A DNA stretch of 64,000 nucleotides from Dissulfuribacter thermophilus (GCF_001687335.1 NZ_MAGO01000008.1:1-64000), one strand, 5' to 3'; numbered from the stretch's first letter, positions 17,108-26,186 are shown. Translations and numbers: made by a program. Notes: a model not told the origin generated them from the sequence alone.

Positions 17108-17605
17108 ATGGCAACAGGACGTAGCGTTCAACTCAACAAACAAATCGGTGAGTATCTTGTTGCAAGTGAACTTGCCAGAAGGGGCTTGCTTGTTGCAACT
17201 TTTTCCGGCAACGTACCCGACTTCGACATTATAGCTGCCGATGCTAAGGGAAATTCAATTCCGATTCAAGTTAAAACAATCCGCAAGGGGTCGTGGCAAC
17301 TGTCTGTGGACAAGTTTGTTGAAGTTCGATTCCAAGGCAAGAAACAGATACTTGGTTCCAAAATTGCCCCACGAGTCCCCAACCTTCTGTTTGTATTTGT
17401 CCTTGCTACTATATATGGAAAGGATCGCTTTTTTATTCTTGAATGGGACGAACTTCAAGATGTCGTTATATCCAGCTACAGCACATGGCTCGCTTCCAAG
17501 GATGGCGTGAGGCCCAGAAACTACAAATCGTTACATTGCGCTGTAACTCCTGAACAACTTGCTGTATTTGAAGATCAGTGGGAGAAGATTAGCGAAAGGC
17601 TCTAA
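17108..17605 (+). CDS. PD-(D/E)XK-like endonuclease, small stand-alone type
   Basis: A 165-residue protein with an N-terminal helix GEYLVASELARRGLLVATFSG followed by PDFDIIAADAKGNSIPIQVKT (about 38-57). The acidic residue after the helix, the Asp in PDFD and the QVK pattern are the PD-(D/E)XK core, with Gln in the E/D position. This matches small PDDEXK_5-like proteins of unknown target; it is not a complete restriction enzyme, and no methylase is adjacent. No good ribosome-binding site precedes the ATG. Its place downstream of a tRNA and between gene-poor AT-rich DNA suggests a genomic island remnant. Confidence 0.65.
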   Translation: MATGRSVQLNKQIGEYLVASELARRGLLVATFSGNVPDFDIIAADAKGNSIPIQVKTIRKGSWQLSVDKFVEVRFQGKKQILGSKIAPRVPNLLFVFVLATIYGKDRFFILEWDELQDVVISSYSTWLASKDGVRPRNYKSLHCAVTPEQLAVFEDQWEKISERL

Positions 17606-17844
17606 CAATTGTGTACCTTTAGGCGAAATATGTCATATGTCAACCCTCTCCTGAGAGGGATACAGAGTTTACAAAAATGTCTCTCTTTCAAGTCGGCAGC
17701 TGAGTTGGTTCCAAACTAGCAATGATACTATGCTTCGGTCCTAAACCATAGGGATGGGATCGGTACTGCCATACTTTATCGGCCAGTTAGAGAACTCCTT
17801 AATAGCTTGTCCTTGAATTCCGCAGCATAGAGCGTTATTCACTC

Positions 17845-18117
17845 ATGCTGCCTTTTCAAGGCCTTAGTACTCATTTCTATTTATGTAATAATACGAGTTT
17901 TACAACTAATGTCCATGTCATCAAACAGGACAATCAAAATCGTTCTGAATATGATATGAACTTTATAATGAGTGTTTCTAAGAAAGACAATATATGGAGA
18001 GATTATTATGTGATCACAGTGCCTAAAGTGCCTTATTCAAAGATAGGTATCCGAGAAATAAATGCGGAGGACTATTCCGTTCTATCATCTAAGATCTTAT
18101 CTGGGCTGTTAAAATAG
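17845..18117 (+). CDS. Possible small hypothetical protein
   Basis: A 90-residue open frame I do not recognise. The C-terminal half (KDNIWRDYYVITVPKVPYSKIGIREI) looks protein-like, the N-terminal part less so. No Shine-Dalgarno sequence is visible, and the frame could be the decayed end of a longer gene. The 240 bp before it (17606-17844) hold no visible feature. Confidence 0.3.
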   Translation: MLPFQGLSTHFYLCNNTSFTTNVHVIKQDNQNRSEYDMNFIMSVSKKDNIWRDYYVITVPKVPYSKIGIREINAEDYSVLSSKILSGLLK

Positions 18118-18138
18118 GAATAGCCACCTAATGATATG

Positions 18139-18163
18139 AAGGGCGGTGAACCTCTCCGCCCTT
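18139..18163 (+). terminator. GC-rich hairpin without a T tract
   Basis: The arms aagggcgg / ccgccctt enclose a 9-base loop. It lies 20 bp after the possible small gene and before the GH114 gene. There is no run of T after it, so termination is uncertain. Confidence 0.4.
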
Positions 18164-18272
18164 CCACTACTCTCTATCCAATTCTTTATGGTTAAAATAT
18201 TTTTTGAGATTATCCCAGAGTATAGACTTTTCTTGTGAAAACAATCATTCTATTTTTCTATCTTCAGAATTC

Positions 18273-19727
18273 ATGATAGACTTTATAAGTGAAAATATTT
18301 ACCCAAACTATGGAGGTGGCAAAATTATAAAAACAAATTTGATCCAATCTTATTTCTTTTTCATTCTGTTCTCATTCTTAACCATCTCAGGGGCTTTTGC
18401 TTTGCCAAATCCGGCTGCGGTATTTTGCAATGATCTTGGTGGAAAATATGAATTAAGCAGCGGAGATTGCTTGTTCACAGACGGTCTTAGCTGTGACGCA
18501 TGGACTCTCTTTAACGAAAGACAATGTGGGAATTCTCATGTATGCGCATCGAATGCTGACTGTTCGCAAGAACAATTTTGTTGGAAGAATAAGTGCTCTT
18601 CAAAAGGGCTTTGTAGGCCCAAACCCCAGATGTGCATACAACTATATGATCCAGTATATGGCTGTGACGGCAGGACCTACTCAAATGCATGCATGGCAAA
18701 CTCAAACGGTGTCAATGTGGCCTATCCTGGTGAATGTGGCAAAGAAAACTCTATCATTCTTAATCTTCAGCTTTACGGAAATACTGTAATGGCACAGTGG
18801 AGTGCAAACTTTAAGCCTGAAAAATATGTACTCTTCTACGCCCCATATCCCCAAATGGATCCAATCGCATCTGTTGATCTGGGGAAAACAACGTCTTTAG
18901 AAGCGACTCTACCCAAACAAAGCCAATATTTTATTGCAATTGGAGCAAAAGACTCAAAAGGCGGATATGTATACTCCAATATCGAATACTTCAGAATCGC
19001 CGACATAAAAGCACTTTCACCAGGCACTTCCTGGCAGTGGCAGCTCACAGGCCCAATTGACACCACTATTGATGCAAGGATGTTTGACATTGATCTTTTT
19101 AATACGCCAGTCGAAACTATTTCTGAACTACACAAAAAAGGACGGATAGTTATCTGCTATTTTAGCGCTGGGACCTATGAAAACTGGCGGCCTGATGCTG
19201 ACCTATTTCCAAAATCTCTGTTGGAAAAAAATCTTGAAGACAGGCCTGATGAAAAGTGGCTCGACATAAGAAAATTGGATACCCTTGCCCCAATAATAAA
19301 GGCCCGTCTGGATCTTGCCGTATCAAAAGGATGCGATGGAGTGGAACCTGATAATGTAGATGCCTATTTAAATGACAGCGGATTCCCAATAACTTACGAT
19401 GATCAACTCCATTACAACATCTGGCTTTCCTCAGAAGCCCATAAACGTGGGCTTTCCATAGGGCTTAAAAACGATCTAGAGCAGGTAAAAGACCTGGAGC
19501 CTTTTTTCGATTGGGCATTGAATGAAGAGTGTTTCTCTCATGGAGAATGCGAACTTCTTTTGCCTTTTATTGAACATGGAAAGGCCGTTTTTGGAGTAGA
19601 ATACATCCTTCAACCAGAACAATTTTGTACCCTGGCTAACTCATTTGGCTTTGACTTTTTGAAAAAACACCAGGACCTGGACGCCTGGCGTATTCCTTGT
19701 GGCACCTTGAAACGTGTCCGATACTAA
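18273..19727 (+). CDS. Secreted DUF333 - Kazal - GH114-like protein
   Basis: A modular exported protein. After a hydrophobic signal segment (SYFFFILFSFLTISGAFA) come a DUF333-like domain (NPAAVFCNDLGGKYELSSG ... CDAWTLF), a Cys-rich linker, a Kazal-type inhibitor domain (CIQLYDPVYGCDGRTYSNAC ... YPGEC, six Cys in all but one shifted by C-to-Y), a beta-sandwich-like linker and a C-terminal GH114/TM1410-type barrel (SWQWQLTGPID, VICYFSAGTYENWRPD, GVEPDNVDAY). GH114 enzymes cleave alpha-1,4-galactosaminan in exopolysaccharide. The start is uncertain: an ideal GGAGG at 18312 stands 7 bp before an ATT codon (18324) at the start of the signal peptide, while ATG 18273 lacks one. The 3' end overlaps trpC on the other strand by 92 bp. 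Confidence 0.75.
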   Translation: MIDFISENIYPNYGGGKIIKTNLIQSYFFFILFSFLTISGAFALPNPAAVFCNDLGGKYELSSGDCLFTDGLSCDAWTLFNERQCGNSHVCASNADCSQEQFCWKNKCSSKGLCRPKPQMCIQLYDPVYGCDGRTYSNACMANSNGVNVAYPGECGKENSIILNLQLYGNTVMAQWSANFKPEKYVLFYAPYPQMDPIASVDLGKTTSLEATLPKQSQYFIAIGAKDSKGGYVYSNIEYFRIADIKALSPGTSWQWQLTGPIDTTIDARMFDIDLFNTPVETISELHKKGRIVICYFSAGTYENWRPDADLFPKSLLEKNLEDRPDEKWLDIRKLDTLAPIIKARLDLAVSKGCDGVEPDNVDAYLNDSGFPITYDDQLHYNIWLSSEAHKRGLSIGLKNDLEQVKDLEPFFDWALNEECFSHGECELLLPFIEHGKAVFGVEYILQPEQFCTLANSFGFDFLKKHQDLDAWRIPCGTLKRVRY

Positions 19728-20475
19728 CGAACTCTCTTAGAAGTTCAGGGTCTCTCATAAAACTCTCTCCGATCAAGGCCCCGTGTACCCCATGCTCAAT
19801 CAGCCGCTTGAATGCCTCTGTCGATCCTATGCCGCTCTCACTTACAACTATGGTATCTGAAGGAAGAGCTTCCATTACCCTAAATGTAGTATCAAGGGAA
19901 ACTGAAAAGTCCCTGAGATCTCTATTATTAATACCAATTATCCTTGCCCCTGCCTTGAGCGCCTGCTCTGCCTCCCGCTCGTCGTGTACCTCTACAAGGG
20001 CATCCATGCCTAGCTCTTCCACATGGTGAAGCAACTCTTTTAAAAGTGATATTTCCAGACACGCAACGATCAAAAGTATTGCATCTGCTCCAAGGGCATT
20101 GGATTCCTCTACCTGGATATGATCGATTATAAAGTCCTTTCTAAGACATGGGATGCTTACATTTGCCTTTATGGTGCTCAAGTATTCTTTTCTTCCCTGA
20201 AAGAACCTTTCATCAGTTAGGACTGAGATGGCCCTTGCCCCTGATTCTTCGTAATATTTTGCTATGTCAAGGGGACGGAAGTCTTCTCGAATTACGCCCT
20301 TTGACGGCGAGGCCTTTTTTACCTCTGCTATAATCCCAGGGTGTGGGGGATTTTTTAATGCGTCGAAAAAACTCAATCGCTCAAAAGAGCCGTCAAAAAC
20401 TTCCTCTATGCCCTTTTTCTTAAGGGCCTGGATCTCCTCTTTTTTATGCTGAATGATTGTATCTAAGATATGCAT
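19636..20475 (-). CDS. trpC: Indole-3-glycerol phosphate synthase
   Basis: A 279-residue (beta/alpha)8 enzyme of tryptophan synthesis that closes the indole ring from carboxyphenylamino-deoxyribulose phosphate. Seen in order: IIAEVKKASPSKG (catalytic Lys and phosphate pocket), AISVLTDERFFQG, PCLRKDFIID (catalytic Lys), ADAILLIVA, LVEVHDE, IIGINNRDL, VVSESGI and ALIGESFM. The start codon overlaps the end of trpD by 32 bp, implying translational coupling. The C-terminal 30 residues after the IGESFM helix are encoded by DNA antisense to the GH114-like gene. trpF, trpB and trpA do not follow here, so the pathway is completed elsewhere. Confidence 0.95.
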   Translation of the reverse strand: MHILDTIIQHKKEEIQALKKKGIEEVFDGSFERLSFFDALKNPPHPGIIAEVKKASPSKGVIREDFRPLDIAKYYEESGARAISVLTDERFFQGRKEYLSTIKANVSIPCLRKDFIIDHIQVEESNALGADAILLIVACLEISLLKELLHHVEELGMDALVEVHDEREAEQALKAGARIIGINNRDLRDFSVSLDTTFRVMEALPSDTIVVSESGIGSTEAFKRLIEHGVHGALIGESFMRDPELLREFVSIGHVSRCHKEYARRPGPGVFSKSQSQMS

Positions 20476-21478
20476 CTAAAACCTTCAATGCCTTTCCTGA
20501 ATCGATAATCTCCTTTGAGAGCTCTACGCCCTCTTTTAGATCCTTGGCCTTGCCTGAAATGACAAAGGCTGCCCCTGCATTGAGGAGTACTACGTCCCTT
20601 TTAGGGCCCTTTTCCCTTCCAGAAAGAATTTCCCTCAAAATCTCGGCATTTTCCTGTGCATCGCCTCCAACAAGGGTCTCAATACCTGCCCTCGCTAAGC
20701 CCACATCCTCTGGAACGACTTCGAATTCTTCAATCTTTTCGCCGTCCCACTGAGCCACAGTAGTTGGTCCGGAAAGGCTCATTTCATCAAGTCCGCCATG
20801 GCCGTGAACCACCCAAGCACATTTGGCCCCCAACATTCCCAGCACCTCACAGAGAACAGGACACAATTCCTTTGAAAAGACCCCCATTAGTTGCACAGTG
20901 GCTCCTGCAGGATTTGTTAACGGCCCTAGAACATTAAAGATTGTCCTTATCCCCAATTCTCTCCTTGGGCCTGCAGCATATCGCATGGCAGGATGAAGAT
21001 TTGGGGCGAATAAAAATCCTATGCCTACGTCTTCTATCTCCCTTGCAACATCTTCAGGAGTCAAATTCAAATCCTTGCCAAGGGCCTCAAGGCAATCTGC
21101 GCTTCCGGATTTGCTGGTTATGGACCTATTGCCATGCTTTGCAACCTTCACCCCACCACCTGCCACCACAAAGGCCACAGTGGTTGATATGTTGAATGTG
21201 GAAGATCCATCCCCCCCTGTGCCGCATGTATCCATGACGGGTTCGCTCCCCTCAATTCTCACAGGGATCTTGGTGGCAAGCCTCCTCATTACCCTTGCAG
21301 CCCCCAAGATCTCCTTTGGGGTCTCGCCCTTAATTCTAAGCCCCATGAGGAGCGCACCTATCTGGGCCTGGGTAGCCCTTCCCTCCATGATCTCAAGGAA
21401 TGCCTTTTCTGACTCGGTTTCACTGAGGTCCTGGCCCTCTACCAACTTATCAATGCAAAGTCGAATGACATCCTCCAT
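20444..21478 (-). CDS. trpD: Anthranilate phosphoribosyltransferase
   Basis: A 344-residue class IV phosphoribosyltransferase that joins PRPP to anthranilate. The glycine-rich DTCGTGGDGSSTFNIST (about 84-100), the HGNRSITSKSGSAD motif and the FNVLGPLTNPA segment are all intact, and length fits the family. It sits after trpG in the operon; the 68-bp gap between them holds a heptamer repeat array rather than a terminator. Confidence 0.95.
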   Translation of the reverse strand: MEDVIRLCIDKLVEGQDLSETESEKAFLEIMEGRATQAQIGALLMGLRIKGETPKEILGAARVMRRLATKIPVRIEGSEPVMDTCGTGGDGSSTFNISTTVAFVVAGGGVKVAKHGNRSITSKSGSADCLEALGKDLNLTPEDVAREIEDVGIGFLFAPNLHPAMRYAAGPRRELGIRTIFNVLGPLTNPAGATVQLMGVFSKELCPVLCEVLGMLGAKCAWVVHGHGGLDEMSLSGPTTVAQWDGEKIEEFEVVPEDVGLARAGIETLVGGDAQENAEILREILSGREKGPKRDVVLLNAGAAFVISGKAKDLKEGVELSKEIIDSGKALKVLDAYLRYNHSA

Positions 21479-21497
21479 TGCTAGGTCCTCTAAATTA

Positions 21498-21553
21498 GGT
21501 TCAAAGTTCCTTCAACTCAAAACTCAACACTCAAAACTCAAAACTTCTAAAAG
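21498..21553. repeat. ACTCAAA/ACTCAAC heptamer array between trpG and trpD
   Basis: ggttcaaagttcc is followed by ttcaactcaaaactcaacac and further 7-base units to about 21546. It is the same array seen at the ends of the two B repeats (7706, 41231) and near 52550 and 52713. It fills the trpG-trpD gap inside an operon and ends at the trpG stop codon. Confidence 0.75.
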
Positions 21554-22119
21554 CTCCTCTGCTCCATGAAATTTTTCAGTAGCTTCCCGCCTTCTGGAGT
21601 CATTATGGATTCTGGGTGAAACTGTACACCTTCTACCAAAAGTTCCTTATGCCTAATTCCCATAAGCTCATCTCGCTCACTTCTTGCCGTAACATAGAGA
21701 CATTCTGGAAGGGTGCTTTCATCCACCAGAAGCGAGTGATAACGCATGGCCTCAAATGGATTGGTAAGTCCACTGAATACACCCCTTCCATCATGTGTGA
21801 TCATGGAGGTCTTACCATGCATGAGTCTGTCTGCTCGAACCACCTTACCTCCAAAGGCCACTCCAATAGACTGGTGGCCGAGACACACACCCAGAATGGG
21901 AATTGAACCTGCAAATTCCCTTATTGCCTCCACAGAGATCCCTGCCTCATTGGGTGTACAAGGCCCTGGGGAAATGAGTAGATGGCTGGGAGCAATTTCT
22001 TTTATCTCTTGAATGGTAATCTCATCGTTTCTCTTTACCATGAGATCATAGCCCATTCCCCCAATGACCTGGACAAGGTTATAGGTAAAAGAATCATAGT
22101 TATCTATAATCAGTAACAT
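21547..22119 (-). CDS. trpG: Anthranilate synthase glutamine amidotransferase subunit
   Basis: A 190-residue class I glutamine amidotransferase. The nucleophile is Cys 79 in GVCLGHQ, with His/Glu in FHPESI (168, 170) and the oxyanion [13 protein letters not shown] segment. It releases ammonia from glutamine for TrpE; members of this size often serve PabB as well, and no separate pabA is seen near the PabB fusion in this window. Its stop codon lies at the edge of a heptamer repeat array. Confidence 0.94.
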   Translation of the reverse strand: MLLIIDNYDSFTYNLVQVIGGMGYDLMVKRNDEITIQEIKEIAPSHLLISPGPCTPNEAGISVEAIREFAGSIPILGVCLGHQSIGVAFGGKVVRADRLMHGKTSMITHDGRGVFSGLTNPFEAMRYHSLLVDESTLPECLYVTARSERDELMGIRHKELLVEGVQFHPESIMTPEGGKLLKNFMEQRSF

Positions 22120-22135
22120 GGCCTTGACTTCTTCC

Positions 22136-22303
22136 TTAATCCACTGCCTTTCTAATGGGATACGTCGCTACTTTGACACCTGTCTTTACCACCTCGCCAG
22201 CAACTTCGACAGGTGTGGTCACTAGGGCGCAAGAGGTCAACATACATGCACTTGCACCCAATACGGCCAATACAATAAATATTTTTTTTATGCTACAATT
22301 CAT
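22136..22303 (-). CDS. Small lipoprotein hidden in the trp operon
   Basis: A 55-residue protein too short to be called easily. It starts [20 protein letters not shown], has the lipobox LTSC (Cys 24) and a short mature region of repeated Val/Lys ([15 protein letters not shown]). This resembles the small NF038104-type lipoproteins. It would be lipidated at the inner or outer membrane. The ATG overlaps the last four codons of trpE (GGTTATGAATTGTAG), and the gene ends 16 bp before trpG, so it is translated from the same mRNA. Function unknown; there is no obvious link to tryptophan. Confidence 0.75.
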   Translation of the reverse strand: MNCSIKKIFIVLAVLGASACMLTSCALVTTPVEVAGEVVKTGVKVATYPIRKAVD

Positions 22304-23771
22304 AACCCGTCTTTTCCACTGCCCGCATCAGGGCCTTTGCCTTATTGATGGTCTCCTGCCATTCCTTCTCAGGATCGGAGTCTGCCACAATGCCAGCCCC
22401 GGCCTGAAGGTATAGCATATCCTTCTTTTGAAACAATGTCCTAATGGTTATGGCAAGGTCCATGTTCCCGCCAAAACCAAAATATCCCACTGCACCTGCA
22501 TATGGGCCACGCCGTACTCCCTCAAGTTCCTCAATGATCTCCATGGCTCTTATCTTCGGCGCACCTGATACAGTGCCTGCTGGGAAACACGCCGTAAGGC
22601 AATCGAACATATCTTTCCCTTTTTCAAGCTGGCCTACTACCCCTGACACCAGGTGCATTACGTGGGAATAGCGTTCCACTGTGAGAAGATCCTTTACCTT
22701 GACTGTCCCCATCTTGGAGACCCTTCCGATATCATTTCTTCCGAGATCAACGAGCATAAGGTGTTCTGCACGCTCTTTTGGATCTTTTAACAGGTCTTGC
22801 TCCAATTTCTTGTCTTCTTCTTCTGTCCTTCCCCTTGGTCTCGTGCCTGCAATAGGACGTACATAGACCTCATTGCCTGTGAGTCTCACCAGGATCTCCG
22901 GCGATGATCCTATAAGGACCTCATCGCCGAGGGTGAGGTAAAAGAGGTATGGAGAAGGATTAATACGCCTTAATGTCCTGTAGATATGGAAGGGATCAAT
23001 AGAATTTTTTCCGGAAAATCTCTGGGAAAGTACTATTTGAATGCAATCACCTGCGCGGATATAATCCTTTGCCCTCCGTACGATCTCCTCAAATCGTTCC
23101 TTTTCCATCTCAGGCTTTAGTTCCACCCTTGAAGGGGTAGCCATACTGATGGCTGGGTAATCGATACCGCGCCTGATTCGTCTCTCCACGCCTTCAATGG
23201 TTCTGATTGCCTGTTTATATGTCTCCTCAAGATCATCACCATCTTCAAGGAAACAATTGTATATGATCTTTAGCTGAAGCTTTAAATTGTCATGTACAAG
23301 GAGAATCTCCGGAAACATCAGGTGGATGTCGTGAAATCCTGCCGTGTCGGGAAGTTGATCGGGTATCCTCTTTTCAATGAGTTTAATTATATCATAGGCA
23401 AGATACCCAACTGCTCCTCCGAAAAAACGAGGAAGGTCCTCATAAGTCTTGGCCTTAAAGCCCCCGAATAGCTCCTGGAGGACCTTTAGTGGATTTACGT
23501 CAGTTATGGCCTCCGTCTTTCCTCGCCTTTCAATCCAGAGGTCTCTTCCCTTTGCCCTAAAAATCATATAGGGTCTCAATCCTATAAGGCTGTATCGGCC
23601 AAACTTTTCTCCACCTTCCAGGCTTTCGAGCAGAAAAGAGTAATCACCTCCGTCCACCTTTGAGAACAGTGATACCGGAGTGTCAAAATCCACATCTATG
23701 GTCTTCAAGACTGGTATAACGTTTGATTCCTTAGCGGCATCCAGAAAGCCTTTATAGTCAGGTACTATCAT
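22293..23771 (-). CDS. trpE: Anthranilate synthase component I
   Basis: A 492-residue chorismate-using enzyme that forms anthranilate with TrpG. Visible are the N-terminal feedback region ([23 protein letters not shown], including the LLES element that binds tryptophan in the family), [50 protein letters not shown] and [15 protein letters not shown]. Intact throughout. It stands third in the operon after DAHP synthase and a glutamine amidotransferase, separated from the latter by 80 bp without a clear terminator. Confidence 0.95.
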   Translation of the reverse strand: MIVPDYKGFLDAAKESNVIPVLKTIDVDFDTPVSLFSKVDGGDYSFLLESLEGGEKFGRYSLIGLRPYMIFRAKGRDLWIERRGKTEAITDVNPLKVLQELFGGFKAKTYEDLPRFFGGAVGYLAYDIIKLIEKRIPDQLPDTAGFHDIHLMFPEILLVHDNLKLQLKIIYNCFLEDGDDLEETYKQAIRTIEGVERRIRRGIDYPAISMATPSRVELKPEMEKERFEEIVRRAKDYIRAGDCIQIVLSQRFSGKNSIDPFHIYRTLRRINPSPYLFYLTLGDEVLIGSSPEILVRLTGNEVYVRPIAGTRPRGRTEEEDKKLEQDLLKDPKERAEHLMLVDLGRNDIGRVSKMGTVKVKDLLTVERYSHVMHLVSGVVGQLEKGKDMFDCLTACFPAGTVSGAPKIRAMEIIEELEGVRRGPYAGAVGYFGFGGNMDLAITIRTLFQKKDMLYLQAGAGIVADSDPEKEWQETINKAKALMRAVEKTGYEL

Positions 23772-23851
23772 CTTTTAACCACTCACAGAATTTAGAGCAG
23801 CAAGCCTCCTATAACTTACTGTCTCTGTAAGACCTTGTTGGGTCTTATCCA

Positions 23852-24556
23852 TCACTTACACATTTCCTTAAGTCTATCCATAAGTTTATAAAGGTTATGT
23901 CGAAGCCCTTCAAGCCTTTGCTTTGCCTTTTCTAAAATAACCTCTTTCTTTTGCACAAACGGCCCCTCATCTTCCATGTCTTCGGGGCTTCCTTCCATTA
24001 TCTGTTTTAGGCTATCTTCAGTAGTCTCCAGGTGAAACTGTAGTCCGAGTACTTTTTCTCCGTAGAGGAAGGCCTGATTTGCACAACCTTCACTTGAGGC
24101 AATGTGAATTGCCCCTTCTGGGATAGAAAAGGTATCTCCATGCCAGTGAAGCGCTTCAAAAGTAGCATCGATTCCTTTAAAAATCGGATGATCCCAGGCA
24201 AGCGGCGTAAGCGAGACAGGGAACCAGCCCACCTCTTTATATTTATTTTTCCTCACCACACCTCCTAATGCTTCACTCATAAGTTGTGCCCCAAGGCATA
24301 TGCCGAGAACACATTTATCCTTTGCCATAACATCCTTCAAAAACTGTTTTTCTTCATTGAGCCACGGATAGTCATCAATGTCACATACCCCCATGGGTCC
24401 TCCCATGACAACCAGAATATCGAAAGAATCTGGTGCCGGGAGGGATTCTTTGGCATATAATCTTGTGTGGGACACTTCTAGGCCCCTGTCTTGGGCCCAA
24501 TCCAAAATAGAGCCGGGTCCCTCAAAAGGGACATGCTGTAGATAATGCAATTTCAT
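23852..24556 (-). CDS. Class I glutamine amidotransferase, GMP-synthase-like
   Basis: A 234-residue stand-alone amidotransferase domain with the catalytic Cys 87 in GICLGAQL and His 175/Glu 177 in LQFHLE. The MGGPMGVCDIDDYPWL segment is typical of GuaA-like stand-alone proteins (COG0518). No synthase domain is attached, so ammonia acceptor and role are unknown. It overlaps the DAHP synthase stop/start by 4 bp (ATGA), showing translational coupling and suggesting a link to aromatic metabolism. A basic helical tail (KKEVILEKAKQRLEGLRHNLYKL) is extra relative to the minimal fold. Confidence 0.85.
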   Translation of the reverse strand: MKLHYLQHVPFEGPGSILDWAQDRGLEVSHTRLYAKESLPAPDSFDILVVMGGPMGVCDIDDYPWLNEEKQFLKDVMAKDKCVLGICLGAQLMSEALGGVVRKNKYKEVGWFPVSLTPLAWDHPIFKGIDATFEALHWHGDTFSIPEGAIHIASSEGCANQAFLYGEKVLGLQFHLETTEDSLKQIMEGSPEDMEDEGPFVQKKEVILEKAKQRLEGLRHNLYKLMDRLKEMCK

Positions 24557-25701
24557 GATTTATTTAGTCCCCCTTTTCCAAGCTGACGAAAGAGTTCTCT
24601 TTCTCCAAGTGCCTTTCTTTCAAGATAACACTTCCTTACAAGTTGCATATCTGCCAAGAAGTGGTCAAGCTCGTTCATGGTCAATGCCTGAGGCCCATCA
24701 CATAGGGCCTGCTCCGGCCTTGGATGAAACTCTACTAAAAGCATATTTGCCCCAGAAATCACCCCCTGGGCAGCCGCATGGAAAATATCATAGATACCGT
24801 CAGGGGCCCTATCCTTTAGACCGACTGAATGGGTGGGATCAACACATACAGGCAGACGTGTAAGCCTTTTAACTACTGGAACATGCCCGAAGTCTATAAG
24901 ATTCCTATGAGGTAGGCCCAACATTGACTTCACGCCACGAAGACAAAATACGATATTTCTGTTTCCCTCACTTGCTATGTATTCACAGGCATTGAGGCTC
25001 TCTTCAAGGGTAAGACCCATACCCCGTTTATAAAGAATAGGATAGGTACTCTGAGACCCTACAGCCTTTAGTAGTTCAAAATTCTGGGCGTTTCTTGTAC
25101 CAATCTGGAGCATTACCCCTGTTGGGTTGCCAGTCTCTTGGAGTGCCTCATGGATTTCATCAATATGCTCCGGCCTCAGGACCTCCATTGCAATGATCTT
25201 GATATCATATTTGCCGGCGAGTTCAAATAACCATGGAAGACAGGCCTTTCCATGGCCTTGAAAATCGTAGGGGCTGGTCCTCGGTTTATAGGCCCCCATT
25301 CTTGCGGTCTGAATATTGTGCTGCTTGAGATGCCTAAAAATGATTTCTACGTGTTCAGGGGTATCAACAGCACAAAGGCCAAGAAATATGTGAAAGGCGT
25401 CTTGATTGAATTCAAGGCCCTGATAGACAAAACCCAGTTCTCCTAGCTGCCCTCCATGGCGACCAATCTGTCTGTATTTACTGGACACTCTGACTACTCT
25501 CTCGACGCCGGGCATCTTTTCAATAACTTCTGAGGGTATATCGTGGGTTGGACCAATTAGATAAATCTCAGTGACGACTCTACTTGTCCCCCTAACCCCT
25601 GAAATCTGCGTCTTTATATCAGGAAACTGTCTCAAATATCCCAATATATTTTGTATCTCTACCCCAGAGGGATCTATATCTGGTTTCAGTATAATTATCA
25701 T
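24553..25701 (-). CDS. aroF: 3-deoxy-7-phosphoheptulonate (DAHP) synthase, type I beta
   Basis: A 382-residue first enzyme of the shikimate pathway, condensing PEP and erythrose 4-phosphate. An N-terminal ferredoxin-like regulatory domain (1-90) precedes the barrel with MGAYKPRTSPYDFQG, PILYKRGMGLTLEE, VCVDPTHSVG and LLVEFHPRPEQALCDGPQ. The metal-ligand Cys is kept, but its usual GPC setting reads GLC (FLGLCAVDT), and CERG reads CLRG, so the site is slightly unorthodox. It is first in the run leading to trpE and should supply the operon. GGAG precedes the ATG. Confidence 0.9.
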   Translation of the reverse strand: MIIILKPDIDPSGVEIQNILGYLRQFPDIKTQISGVRGTSRVVTEIYLIGPTHDIPSEVIEKMPGVERVVRVSSKYRQIGRHGGQLGELGFVYQGLEFNQDAFHIFLGLCAVDTPEHVEIIFRHLKQHNIQTARMGAYKPRTSPYDFQGHGKACLPWLFELAGKYDIKIIAMEVLRPEHIDEIHEALQETGNPTGVMLQIGTRNAQNFELLKAVGSQSTYPILYKRGMGLTLEESLNACEYIASEGNRNIVFCLRGVKSMLGLPHRNLIDFGHVPVVKRLTRLPVCVDPTHSVGLKDRAPDGIYDIFHAAAQGVISGANMLLVEFHPRPEQALCDGPQALTMNELDHFLADMQLVRKCYLERKALGERELFRQLGKGGLNKS

Positions 25702-26186
25702 CTCTTACACTCCATTGTTTTTGTCTATCTAACTTTTTTTAAAATGAGTAACACTCCTCTGTTAATTGGTAAAGCCCGACTTGACCTCATCTCCTTCCTA
25801 TAAAAGAGACCCGAGTAAAATCGCCAATCCCTAAGGGCTGCAAAAGGGAGCAAAAAATACATGATCCCATATTATGCACTTCAAATCTATTCATAAAAAA
25901 GATTTGTTTATAGATAATTACAAAACATATACTAGTTATCAATAAAAAAACAAGACTTAAGCAAAAGAGACAACATAAATATTTTTTATAAATATCAAAA
26001 TAAAATTTATCAAAATCTACAAAATTGTACTCAATAAAAAATCCTGGACTTTTGTATTTATTGCTGCTAAAAACCGATGAAACCAGTTTGCGATTGCTTT
26101 CACCTGTGTATTGCACGGGCTAGGCACTGGCAATATAATTCACATTAATCTTAATTCTTGAAAATCCAAAAAAGGAGGTGTTTCTT
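25702..26186. other. Spacer with family-A repeat remnants
   Basis: About 480 bp between divergent genes. 25815-25856 (aaaatcgccaatccctaagg...) matches the middle of the full family-A repeats. A left end, cccatattatgca, starts at 25866 and is followed by cttcaaat as in the copy at 12481; a weak partner (tgtattgcacggg) lies at 26106-26118, which would give a 253-bp degenerate copy. The inside is AT-rich. Promoters for the DAHP synthase operon and for the CGGC gene must be here but are not clear. Confidence 0.5.

Noticed and set aside
26178-26186. GTG start for the CGGC protein
   Set aside because: It lies inside the Shine-Dalgarno sequence of the ATG at 26187.
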